Part shown: piece by piece, positions 1-7,038 of the stretch
Layout: every line of letters starts with the position of its first letter
Position numbering within the stretch: position 1 is the stretch's first letter
Assembly: GCF_014640255.1 (NCBI RefSeq)
Contig: NZ_BMGP01000002.1
Coordinates: 124,001-188,000, forward strand
Reading direction: 5' to 3'
DNA length: 64,000 bases
DNA from: Subtercola lobariae
GTDB lineage: Bacteria > Actinomycetota > Actinomycetes > Actinomycetales > Microbacteriaceae
The notes under the pieces: generated by a model
The model's database searches: none
What the model was told of the DNA's origin: nothing
Seen by the model: only the letters and a program-made list of their open reading frames with translations
Made by a program: the position numbers and the translations under genes

Positions 1-2
1 TT

Positions 3-30
3 GTAACGGTTGCTCTAGAGTAACCGTTAC
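3..30. promoter_or_regulatory. Perfect 9-bp inverted repeat, operator-like
   Basis: GTAACGGTT (3-11) and AACCGTTAC (22-30) are perfect reverse complements, and the 10-base spacer contains a further palindrome, CTCTAGAG. The element ends 6 bases before the ATG of the SRPBCC remnant. Spaced dyads of this kind are typical of TetR-type repressor operators, but the regulator is not in the window, so the assignment is inference. Confidence 0.45.
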
Positions 31-36
31 TCAAAA

Positions 37-255
37 ATGACCATTCATTCGTCGGCGCATCGAGTCGCCTTCGAACTCTTCACTTCCCCCATCGGTGAAT
101 GGTGGCCCGTAGCCACCAACAGTGTCTATCAAGGCACGGTGGTGCACCTGATCCACACCGGCTGGCAACGCCTTGGCGACGGCGAGCAGCAGTCGAGAGG
201 CTACGCAGAGGGCTGGCCGCAGGTTATGAACGACTACGCGAGGCTTTTCGCGTAG
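37..255 (+). pseudogene. SRPBCC/AHSA1-family protein, internally deleted remnant
   Basis: The 72-residue reading frame joins the start of an SRPBCC (AHSA1-like) domain, seen in AFELFTSPIGEWWPV, directly to the end of such a domain, seen in VVHLIHTGWQRLGDG and GWPQVMNDYARLF. Proteins of this family are usually around 150 residues and carry a hydrophobic beta-sheet core between these two parts. That middle, roughly 70-80 residues, is missing while the frame stays open. I therefore read it as a deletion remnant rather than a functional lipid-binding-fold protein. A near-perfect inverted repeat lies just upstream, and no clear ribosome site is visible. Confidence 0.6.
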
Positions 256-380
256 CGCGTCACCGCCTGGTCAGAGGTCGCCTGTAGCGTCGCAGCCGAA
301 TGGATGCTCGAGAGAAAGACACCTCGATGAGTGACGACTTGCCGACGCTGCAGTTCGAGCGCCGCCTGAAAAGTCTCGCC

Positions 381-400
381 CTCTAACTTTGCCGTTAGAG
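381..400. promoter_or_regulatory. Perfect 7-bp inverted repeat upstream of the MBL hydrolase
   Basis: CTCTAAC (381-387) and GTTAGAG (394-400) are separated by six bases and lie 88 bases upstream of the hydrolase start codon. The layout suits a dimeric repressor site or a small hairpin. No cognate regulator is adjacent. Confidence 0.35.
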
Positions 401-488
401 AGACAGATTTTCGATAATCTACGCCTCGCTGCACTACTCTGGGCATGCCCCGAAAGCACGCATCCTCAACGTCGAGACGAGAGTCGCT

Positions 489-1331
489 ATGGCACAGAAG
501 CAGTACGCAACCCGCTCGCTCGGCGAGTACACGGTGACAACGGTCTACGACGGGTTTGCCCTTGCCCCGGCAGCCACACTGGTGACCGAAGACACGGGGC
601 TCAACCTGGCAAACCAATGGCACGTGTTTCGACAGACGCGCAAACTTCTCATGCGGGCCGACGTGCTGATGTTCGTGGTCGATACCGGCGACGAGAGGGT
701 ACTCATCGACGCCGGCGCTGGGCGACTGCTCGGCCCCACGATGGGGTCTGGCTTGAAGAATCTCGCGGCGGCGGGCCACGACCCGGCTGACATCACGAAG
801 ATTCTCATCAGCCACCCGCATCCAGACCACATCGGCGGAATTTCAGTTCGAGGGCAGATCGCTTACCCGAATGCGCACGTTTATGTCGAGGCCGACGATC
901 ACGCGTATTGGACCGCTCCGGAGAACACCTATCGCAAGCTCGGCGAAGTTCTTGCGCCGTATGTGTCGCTCGGGCGAGTCCAGCTATTCCGAGCCGGTGA
1001 CGAGTTCGCGAAAGGCGTTCGCGCGGTGGCGCTGCCCGGCCACACCGTCGGGCATGCGGGTTTCGAAGTGCAATCCCTTGGCCAATCGGCTCTGTTCTGG
1101 GGTGACATCATCCACGACTACACGTACCAGCTTGCTCACCCCGACCGAACGCTCGTACTACGTGACTTCGACAAAACCCGGGTCGCCGAAGAGGTGGCGA
1201 TGCAGCAGAAGATGCTCGCCGAGGTCAGTGCGAGCCATCTGCTGGTCATCGCGCCTCACGCTCCGTTTCCTGGCGCCGGCTATGTCGACGCTAACCCCGA
1301 CGGCACTTACGCCTGGCGGCAAGCCGCCTGA
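489..1331 (+). CDS. MBL-fold metallo-hydrolase
   Basis: A 280-residue cytosolic protein of the metallo-beta-lactamase fold. The zinc-binding signature HPHPDHIGG (HxHxDH) is near residue 110, a second metal histidine lies in PGHTVGHAG, the bridging aspartate in FWGDIIHDY, and the last histidine in APHAPFPG. The first beta strands carry FVVDTGDERVLIDAGAG, as usual for the family. Length and motif order match stand-alone lactonase/hydrolase members (quorum-quenching lactonase-like or unknown esters). No signal peptide is visible. The gene looks intact between two decayed genes. The substrate cannot be predicted. Confidence 0.88.
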   Translation: MAQKQYATRSLGEYTVTTVYDGFALAPAATLVTEDTGLNLANQWHVFRQTRKLLMRADVLMFVVDTGDERVLIDAGAGRLLGPTMGSGLKNLAAAGHDPADITKILISHPHPDHIGGISVRGQIAYPNAHVYVEADDHAYWTAPENTYRKLGEVLAPYVSLGRVQLFRAGDEFAKGVRAVALPGHTVGHAGFEVQSLGQSALFWGDIIHDYTYQLAHPDRTLVLRDFDKTRVAEEVAMQQKMLAEVSASHLLVIAPHAPFPGAGYVDANPDGTYAWRQAA

Positions 1332-1367
1332 TCGCGACCCGATTTCGAATCTTGATGCCATCGCGAC

Positions 1368-1735
1368 TCAACCCTCGGCTTCGACGCGGCGTGCGGCTGA
1401 CGTTGCCAGCAGCGACTCCGCGATCAGTTGTGCCGCCCGTGCAGCACCGATGTGGGTGGGTTCGATGACTTCTGCATCGTCTTGCAACCATGTGCGCGCC
1501 GCCTCGGCACAAGGCTCGACGTATTCAGGTCGAAAAGCTGACGGGCCCAGAACCTGATCGTTCAAGATCCGCTCGCGTAGCTCTCTCGACCACGAGCGGA
1601 CGCCAGGGATCCGAGTGCTGGAAGTTGGTGGTCGGCGGCAGGCCCGGCTTGATGTCCATGAGAACCTCGCCGACCTTTTCCGCGTCAAGGATGCGGGCGT
1701 CGGGCAGTAACCGCTGCCAGGCCCCTACGTTGCCA
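1368..1735 (-). pseudogene. TmrB-like AAA/P-loop ATPase remnant, frameshifted and deleted
   Basis: On the minus strand from about 1735 one frame reads RLLPDARILDAEKVGEVL and then FQHSDPWRPLVVE. This resembles the region after the P-loop of TmrB-like (tunicamycin-resistance-type) ATPases. At about 1585-1605 the similarity moves to another frame, which reads LRERILND and ends with an EAARTWLQDDAEVIEPT stretch typical of the C-terminus. The N-terminal P-loop and about 60 central residues are missing, and the two parts are out of frame. The gene is therefore a relic. The family call is from memory of conserved segments and is moderately secure. Confidence 0.5.
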
Positions 1736-1759
1736 GGTATTTCGACTCATCGGTAACCA

Positions 1760-2215
1760 ATGTCGCGACTCTTGACAACGGTGCCCCTAGCGGGAGCCCT
1801 CTCGAATTGTGGGACCCCTGTTATTTCGCTGATTCAGCTACTCAATTCAGGCCAGATAGCCAGAATACTGACACAACTCCCCCGCGACAATCGCGATGGG
1901 TCAGTGCCACAGAAGCGGCTGAATGCTGACGAGATTCAACTACTCGTTGCGGACTATGAGGCTGGTGAGGGGTCTATCTATGTACTTGCTGCGCGGTATG
2001 GCGTGCACCGACAGACCATAGCAAAACACCTAAAGAATCGAGGATGTGCGCTGGGAGCGCGACCGCTCTCGAGTTACGAACTCGCGAGAATCAGGCAGCT
2101 TGCGGAAGATGGCTGGAGCCCAAATCGAATTGGGATTGTGCTCGGGCGAGACCCGAAAACAGTACGGAAGGGGCTCGAGTCGCTCATTTCGGAGTTTTCG
2201 AGAGACGATGGTTAG
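1760..2215 (+). CDS. HTH protein of the recombinase-associated type
   Basis: A 151-residue protein whose clear part begins at about residue 48 (SVPQKRLNADEIQLLVADY). Two helix-turn-helix units follow. The first is VLAARYGVHRQTIAKHLKNRG, resembling the DNA-binding end of serine recombinases. The second is WSPNRIGIVLGRDPKTVRKGL. No catalytic serine-recombinase domain is present, so it is either a stand-alone regulator or the C-terminal half of a degenerated recombinase. The first 45 residues look atypical, and a GTG start at 1904 is possible. Its position at the edge of the defence-type region fits an old integration boundary (inference). Confidence 0.6.
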   Translation: MSRLLTTVPLAGALSNCGTPVISLIQLLNSGQIARILTQLPRDNRDGSVPQKRLNADEIQLLVADYEAGEGSIYVLAARYGVHRQTIAKHLKNRGCALGARPLSSYELARIRQLAEDGWSPNRIGIVLGRDPKTVRKGLESLISEFSRDDG

Positions 2216-2362
2216 GGTGTTGAAGCTCTTGCGAATTGAAGTGCAAGCATAGCGAGCTTCCAAATGATGACAGTTGATTTGAACACGTCACCGATCCAAA
2301 ATCGCCTCGAGCAAGGTTGGAAACCAAGAGGCAATTGGCAAAAATTAGAACAGGGAGTCACG

Positions 2363-3169
2363 ATGTCCGGCTATCTCGACTCACACTCGGTGTCCGCCGA
2401 GTATGTGTTCTGGCAACGCGACGAGGAAGAGGTTCGTGCTTACCTAGTCTCGACCAACAAGGGCATGGGCGCTTGGTTCGACCAGGAATGGGAAGAAGCA
2501 GAAGATCACGCGAACGAGATCTTTGACCCGGATTATCACGGCGCGGACCTTCCAGCAGTTCTATTTGAAAAGTCAGTTGGCGTGTATCCCAGCGACTATT
2601 TTTGGCAGCTTTCCAGCGCCACCATTAAGGACGCCTGCACTCTTTATGAGGTGTTTCTTGAACAGATGGCCAACGCGGTGCTTATTCGCTCACAGGCACG
2701 CCTCGCGAACCTCTCGACGGAAGATTCGTGGAGCTGGTCACAATGCGAACTCTTTTTTCGGCACTACATTGAGGTTGAGGTTAGGCCAGAGAAGATCCGC
2801 GCCGTGCTGTGGATTCGAAACAAACTCACACACCTTCGAGATCAATTGCGCACCGACGCCGGCAAAGCCGAGTTCGAAGCCCACATGACAACACTCGACA
2901 TTTCCGGCCCACCAACTCCCGACGAGACCGAGCTGGGTCTAATCGAGCATCGCGCCTATATCGACAGCGCAATGCAACTCACTCAGCTGCAGACATTACG
3001 GGTTCTCGACGTCATCAGGGACCACATTGGAGTAGTTGCATTAGCCGCATTCTCTTTCGACTACGGACGATCGACCACTGAGTACTTGACAGCGTTGCGC
3101 AACCGATCACCGATCAGAATTCCAGATTTCCCATCTCAAAAGCTAATCACTTTCGTTGATCCGTCCTAA
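2363..3169 (+). CDS. HEPN-like protein, uncharacterised
   Basis: I chose the ATG at 2363 because AGGGAG lies five bases upstream; earlier in-frame starts have no ribosome site. The 268-residue product is mostly helical and soluble. A helix carries WIRNKLTHLR near residues 151-159, matching the Rx4-6H motif (R152, H157) of HEPN ribonucleases, where a polar residue often follows the arginine. HEPN proteins are common toxins and defence effectors. No partner nucleotidyltransferase is visible next to it. The rest of the chain has no motif I recognise, so the assignment rests on this motif and on the neighbourhood. Confidence 0.5.
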   Translation: MSGYLDSHSVSAEYVFWQRDEEEVRAYLVSTNKGMGAWFDQEWEEAEDHANEIFDPDYHGADLPAVLFEKSVGVYPSDYFWQLSSATIKDACTLYEVFLEQMANAVLIRSQARLANLSTEDSWSWSQCELFFRHYIEVEVRPEKIRAVLWIRNKLTHLRDQLRTDAGKAEFEAHMTTLDISGPPTPDETELGLIEHRAYIDSAMQLTQLQTLRVLDVIRDHIGVVALAAFSFDYGRSTTEYLTALRNRSPIRIPDFPSQKLITFVDPS

Positions 3170-3526
3170 CGACTCCCCCTTTACGTTCACCTAGTCTCCG
3201 GACTTTGTCCGCAATAGCATCTGGGCGGAGACCACTTGCGACTGGTCGGACGTACTCATGCGACGTCGCGGATCGGCCAATCTCGTGGAGTCAACGAGCG
3301 CAAGATAGTCACGCAGGATCCTCGAGCTGCATCCTACGTGTGTCACCCAGCCCGCGGCGGCGTAGCTCAGCTCAAGGCGGAACCCATCGTCATCGCACTA
3401 GGCTCACCGCCCCCCTGAAAGCCACCTCGATGTCTCAAGAATGATGGTGCAGCGAAGACGACTACATCTCGCGCAGGGCCGAGGAGCGATGCCCAAGATG
3501 TGCGCTAGCCACAGTGCATCCTTCTG
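3170..3526. other. Intergenic region between convergent genes
   Basis: About 360 bases separate the HEPN-like gene from the 3' end of the trypsin-like gene. Open frames here are short and arginine/serine-rich, and I do not believe they are coding. A small hairpin (CGGAC/GTCCG with a 3-base loop, near 3199-3211) could serve as a terminator for the HEPN-like gene. Nothing else is recognised. Confidence 0.4.
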
Positions 3527-4327
3527 TTACGAGAAAACTGAGCCCGGAACGCCACCGTCTATCACCTCCAAGATCGTCTTGGCGTGCCACACAAATCCGA
3601 GATCAGAATCGCTCGAAACCCGACCGGAATAGATTCCGACTAGCTGAGTCGTATCCTCGGGGGCTACCGAGTACAGGCCTTCCCGGCCGACCGGATTGTA
3701 CATTCGACCAGCTGGATTGAGGTAGACCGGGGATCCGGACATTCCGGGGCGCGTGCGGCTATCCACCAGAAATCGCGGAAGACCGTCTATCGGCAAATGA
3801 AACTCGCTGGCGATGGTCCCTTGGACCCACACTCCAACACCGGTTGCCCCTCCGTTTCGCCCAAATGGATAGCCAACGATCATCACGCGATCAGGAACGG
3901 CAGGAGTGAATCGGTACTCGCTGTCATCGATAACTGGCGGGCGCTGCATGTTCAGGGCGTGAGCAAGCGAGACGGCCTCGTCGGCCAGGCAAAGTGCACT
4001 TACATCGATGTCGGCGCCTCCGTCCGGATGCTCGATCCACGTCGCGTCGAGTTCTGAGGTTATGAGTTGCATCGTGGAAGTCTGCTTGACCAATACGCCT
4101 TCGTCGTCTTGTGTAGTCGCTGTAATCCGTATCGAGGTCGGATTTACTCTCCTCTTCGGATCTAAGTACTCGTTCGATCCCGGTTTGCGACCAGAAAGCA
4201 CATGCCGGTTTGTAATCAAAAAGCGACCCCGTGGGGACACCACGATGAATCCGGTGCCAGTCATCAGCAAGACATCTTCGAATAGCGTTTCCAGAAAGCA
4301 TGATTCTAAAGAGACTCCATTTATCAC
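3527..4327 (-). CDS. Trypsin-like serine protease domain protein
   Basis: A 266-residue protein with the chymotrypsin-fold triad: TGTGFIV and then ITNRHVLSG (His42), the aspartate in GADIDVSAL (Asp108), and the nucleophile in RPGMSGSPVY (Ser197). There is no signal peptide or membrane helix, so it is probably cytosolic, unlike secreted HtrA proteins, and it lacks a PDZ domain. Cytosolic trypsin-like proteases are often encoded in bacterial defence loci as accessory or effector proteases. It starts with GTG at 4327 and diverges from the methyltransferase gene across a 220-base gap holding a perfect inverted repeat. Substrate unknown. Confidence 0.75.
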   Translation of the reverse strand: MINGVSLESCFLETLFEDVLLMTGTGFIVVSPRGRFLITNRHVLSGRKPGSNEYLDPKRRVNPTSIRITATTQDDEGVLVKQTSTMQLITSELDATWIEHPDGGADIDVSALCLADEAVSLAHALNMQRPPVIDDSEYRFTPAVPDRVMIVGYPFGRNGGATGVGVWVQGTIASEFHLPIDGLPRFLVDSRTRPGMSGSPVYLNPAGRMYNPVGREGLYSVAPEDTTQLVGIYSGRVSSDSDLGFVWHAKTILEVIDGGVPGSVFS

Positions 4328-4400
4328 GCCCCGACACTACTCGGTGCTCGGACGGCGCAGTCGAGATTGGCCCCGACCGTGCGCGGGTCGGGGGCGGGCC

Positions 4401-4430
4401 CAACCGCTCCAACACGCACCGGAGCGGTTG
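4401..4430. promoter_or_regulatory. 10-bp perfect inverted repeat between divergent genes
   Basis: CAACCGCTCC (4401-4410) and GGAGCGGTTG (4421-4430) are perfect complements with a 10-base spacer. They sit between the divergent protease and methyltransferase starts. The position suits an operator shared by both promoters. A terminator is less likely because no gene ends here. Confidence 0.4.
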
Positions 4431-4547
4431 CATCCAGGCACGAGGTCAGCCCTTTTGAGGGTCGAAAGCGCGTTGAAAAGAGGAGCACCAGGACGCCACC
4501 CTTCACTGGATTCGGCATCGTCGGGCGTGCACGGTAAGACTAGGGGG

Positions 4548-6266
4548 ATGCCTTCTTCATTGCCAGCCGCTCTCGAACGCTGGTTGCGCGCTCCTGACCA
4601 TGCCGAGGTGCCCTTGGCCTGGGTCCCGGGGTTGGATTTGGCGGAGCGGCAAGCACTCGGAGCCGCGGGCGGAATCGCCAGAGAACTTCTCCCCCCGAGG
4701 ACAGTAACGGCGCTTCCTGCCGATGTTCGAGACTGGATGGTGTCAGGCCCGTCACCCGACGCGGGAGACCTCGCGGAGTACCGTGCAGTACTTGAGGCTG
4801 ATGCGGACGGTGGCCTTGCGGGCCTTTATTCCACGATCGTGAAGCGAGCACACCGTCGTCAACTTGGAACATTCTTCACTCCGACAGCGGAAGTGAAGTT
4901 CATGCTGGACCTGTGGGACGAGATTGAAGAATCGTCACCCGATGTGGTTATCGATGTCGGGGCCGGGGTGGGTGTCTTCACCGCAGAGGCGGCAAAACGC
5001 TGGCCCCAGGCTAAAGTCGTCGCAGTAGACATAAACCCGGTAACCCTCGGGCTTCTCGCCGTTCGGCTTTTCTCTGATTCGGTCACCGATTCAGCGAAGG
5101 ACTTCGAGGCCCGCGTCACGTTGGTGCGCGAAGACTTCACGACTTGGTTTGTATCCGGGCGTGCGCCGGAACCTGGGCGCCGCCTCGTTCTCGGAAATCC
5201 GCCCTATACCCGCGCACAGCTTCTCGAACTTGCTGAGCGAGAACGTCTCCATGAACTAACCGACGGTCTCTGTGGGTCGAGGGCGAGCTTGTCGACCGTG
5301 ATCACGGCCCTCACTCTGCAGCGCCTTGCGCCGAGCGATGGGCTGAGCTTGCTCCTTCCGGCGCAGTGGCTTGAGTCACAATATGCTCGCAAATTGCGCT
5401 CGAGACTGTGGAACGAACAGCGCCGTAGCGTGGAACTTCGTCTGGTTGAGTCGGAAGATCTTTTCGGCGGTGCCCAGGTTGACGCCGTGGCGCTGCTTGT
5501 AGGGGCGGAGCGCGACACCCCTCGTCCGTTTCGCATCGGAAAGTGGCGTGAGCCGGAACTCGAGGAACTCGACCGCACTGAGCCGGTCCCTGATTCCTGG
5601 CGTCAAGCTTTCGATCACTCTCCGATGCTCGAGCCGCAAACCATCCTGAAAGAGCAATTCGTACTATCCGACCTCGCCGAGGTCCATCGCGGTGTGGCAA
5701 CGGGCGCAAATGCAACTTTCGTCCTTGATGAGACGGTCGCTCTAGGACTTCCCGTAGACGCAACAAGGCGAGTCGTAACACGGCTCGTCGACCTACCCGA
5801 CGATCTTGACAGCGCGGCACTCTCTTCGGCATCCGATCGCGCGATTGGATGGCTGCTCACAGCAACTAAGCTGCACGTTGAACAATCAGCGGCGCTAAGA
5901 GCGCTCATAAAAAACGCCGAAGAAAACGAGATCCACACGCGCGTCCTCTGCCAGCGTCGAAGCGACTGGTTCGATTTGACCGCTGAAGTACGTTGCCCAG
6001 ACGTCATCATTGGCGCAATGACACAAAAGCGGTTCAAACTTGTGAACAACTCGATTGGTGCGACGCTGACCAACAACCTGTATGGCATCACATGGATGCG
6101 AACGACAACTTCTAAGCAACGGCGCGACGTACTGAGGTGGCTTCGAACCGACGAGGGACAGCAGGCACTAACGGGCGTGGCCCGGCGTCAGGGTGCTGGC
6201 CTCATCAAGCTTGAACCCGGCGGACTTCGCAGGTTACCGTTACCGTCGGAAATCGTTTCTGGCTAA
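4548..6266 (+). CDS. N6-adenine DNA methyltransferase
   Basis: I chose the ATG at 4548 (GGGGG precedes it); the open frame continues upstream through sequence opposite the protease gene. The 572-residue product has the entry segment QLGTFFTPTAEV, SAM-binding motif I DVGAGVGVF near residue 135, an acidic VDINP strand, and catalytic motif IV NPPY near residue 216. The remaining 350 residues look like a target-recognition region, as in type II gamma-class or BREX/DISARM-like methylases. It overlaps the DUF3883 gene tail-to-tail by 4 bp, so the two genes presumably belong together. Likely role: host DNA adenine methylation protecting against the neighbouring nucleases (inference). Confidence 0.88.
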   Translation: MPSSLPAALERWLRAPDHAEVPLAWVPGLDLAERQALGAAGGIARELLPPRTVTALPADVRDWMVSGPSPDAGDLAEYRAVLEADADGGLAGLYSTIVKRAHRRQLGTFFTPTAEVKFMLDLWDEIEESSPDVVIDVGAGVGVFTAEAAKRWPQAKVVAVDINPVTLGLLAVRLFSDSVTDSAKDFEARVTLVREDFTTWFVSGRAPEPGRRLVLGNPPYTRAQLLELAERERLHELTDGLCGSRASLSTVITALTLQRLAPSDGLSLLLPAQWLESQYARKLRSRLWNEQRRSVELRLVESEDLFGGAQVDAVALLVGAERDTPRPFRIGKWREPELEELDRTEPVPDSWRQAFDHSPMLEPQTILKEQFVLSDLAEVHRGVATGANATFVLDETVALGLPVDATRRVVTRLVDLPDDLDSAALSSASDRAIGWLLTATKLHVEQSAALRALIKNAEENEIHTRVLCQRRSDWFDLTAEVRCPDVIIGAMTQKRFKLVNNSIGATLTNNLYGITWMRTTTSKQRRDVLRWLRTDEGQQALTGVARRQGAGLIKLEPGGLRRLPLPSEIVSG

Positions 6267-7030
6267 AGCACTGCCGAGGGAACACTGGACATCAGCGCGC
6301 TCCTCGGCAGATTGACAAGAGCTTCTGTCCACCGCCCGTTCCCGTCGTCCGGTACGTATCGCTCAAATTCCGAAGCACGGCACCAGCCCAATATCGTCGC
6401 AGTCTCACCATCGAAGCCGCAAGCCACCATGGCCCACTGCCGAGAGTTTCGTCGGCCAACCTCGTACTCGTTGCGCGACAGAAAGAAACGGAAAGTCTTG
6501 CTTGAATTGCTCATCGATGTCTTGACTTCAAGCATTCGCGGACCTGTTCCAATCGTAGGAGCGCTGACGTCATAACCGAACCGATCACTTACTAAGCTGA
6601 CCCGGCGCACCTGAGCAACGATCTCGTAGTGCCCAAGCGCGCGAAGTTCATCGACGCACCACGCGACTACCGCTTCCTCGCCCAACGCTCCTACTATCTC
6701 TCGAACATCGACTCCGTCGATCACGGTGTCCGACGCTGTAGAAGCGGCGAGTAATGTTGAAAGGAGTGGCTCGGCCGCCGGGTCAGGGAGCGCCAGAAGT
6801 TCACGTAAGTTCTCACTTCGGTGAACTCGCCCGTTTGAGACGACGACGAGGCCGTGCTCAACGAGCAGAGAAAGAGCGTTGTCCAGGTCGAGGCGAGGGA
6901 ATCGACCTAAAGTCACGGCGTTTCGGAAGACCAAGTCGAGCGTCGCAGACCCCGTACCACCTTCGTCGACCGCTCGCACGACCCACAACGCGGCACTGAT
7001 CTGAAAGTCCGAGATCGATAGCGAGCCCAT
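6263..7030 (-). CDS. DUF3883-type PD-(D/E)XK nuclease-like protein
   Basis: A 255-residue protein. The C-terminal half resembles DUF3883. FGYDV gives Asp154 and LEVKTS gives Glu168 and Lys170, the spacing of a PD-(D/E)XK nuclease core. The following FRFFLSRNEYEVG segment is characteristic of the family. The N-terminal 110 residues look like a small helical or winged domain. It starts 8 bases after the SNF2 helicase stop, so it is the last gene of the ParB-SNF2-DUF3883 operon, and its end overlaps the methyltransferase gene. It is probably the cutting subunit of a restriction-like system (inference). Confidence 0.75.
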   Translation of the reverse strand: MGSLSISDFQISAALWVVRAVDEGGTGSATLDLVFRNAVTLGRFPRLDLDNALSLLVEHGLVVVSNGRVHRSENLRELLALPDPAAEPLLSTLLAASTASDTVIDGVDVREIVGALGEEAVVAWCVDELRALGHYEIVAQVRRVSLVSDRFGYDVSAPTIGTGPRMLEVKTSMSNSSKTFRFFLSRNEYEVGRRNSRQWAMVACGFDGETATILGWCRASEFERYVPDDGNGRWTEALVNLPRSALMSSVPSAVL

Positions 7031-7038
7031 ATCAGTCT

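Noticed and set aside
3205-3444. Plus-strand frames between the HEPN-like and protease genes
   Set aside because: No ribosome site, low-complexity Ser/Arg composition and no family resemblance.
4008-4547. N-terminal extension of the methyltransferase frame upstream of 4548
   Set aside because: The extension lies opposite the protease gene and its translation looks random; the family start fits the ATG at 4548.
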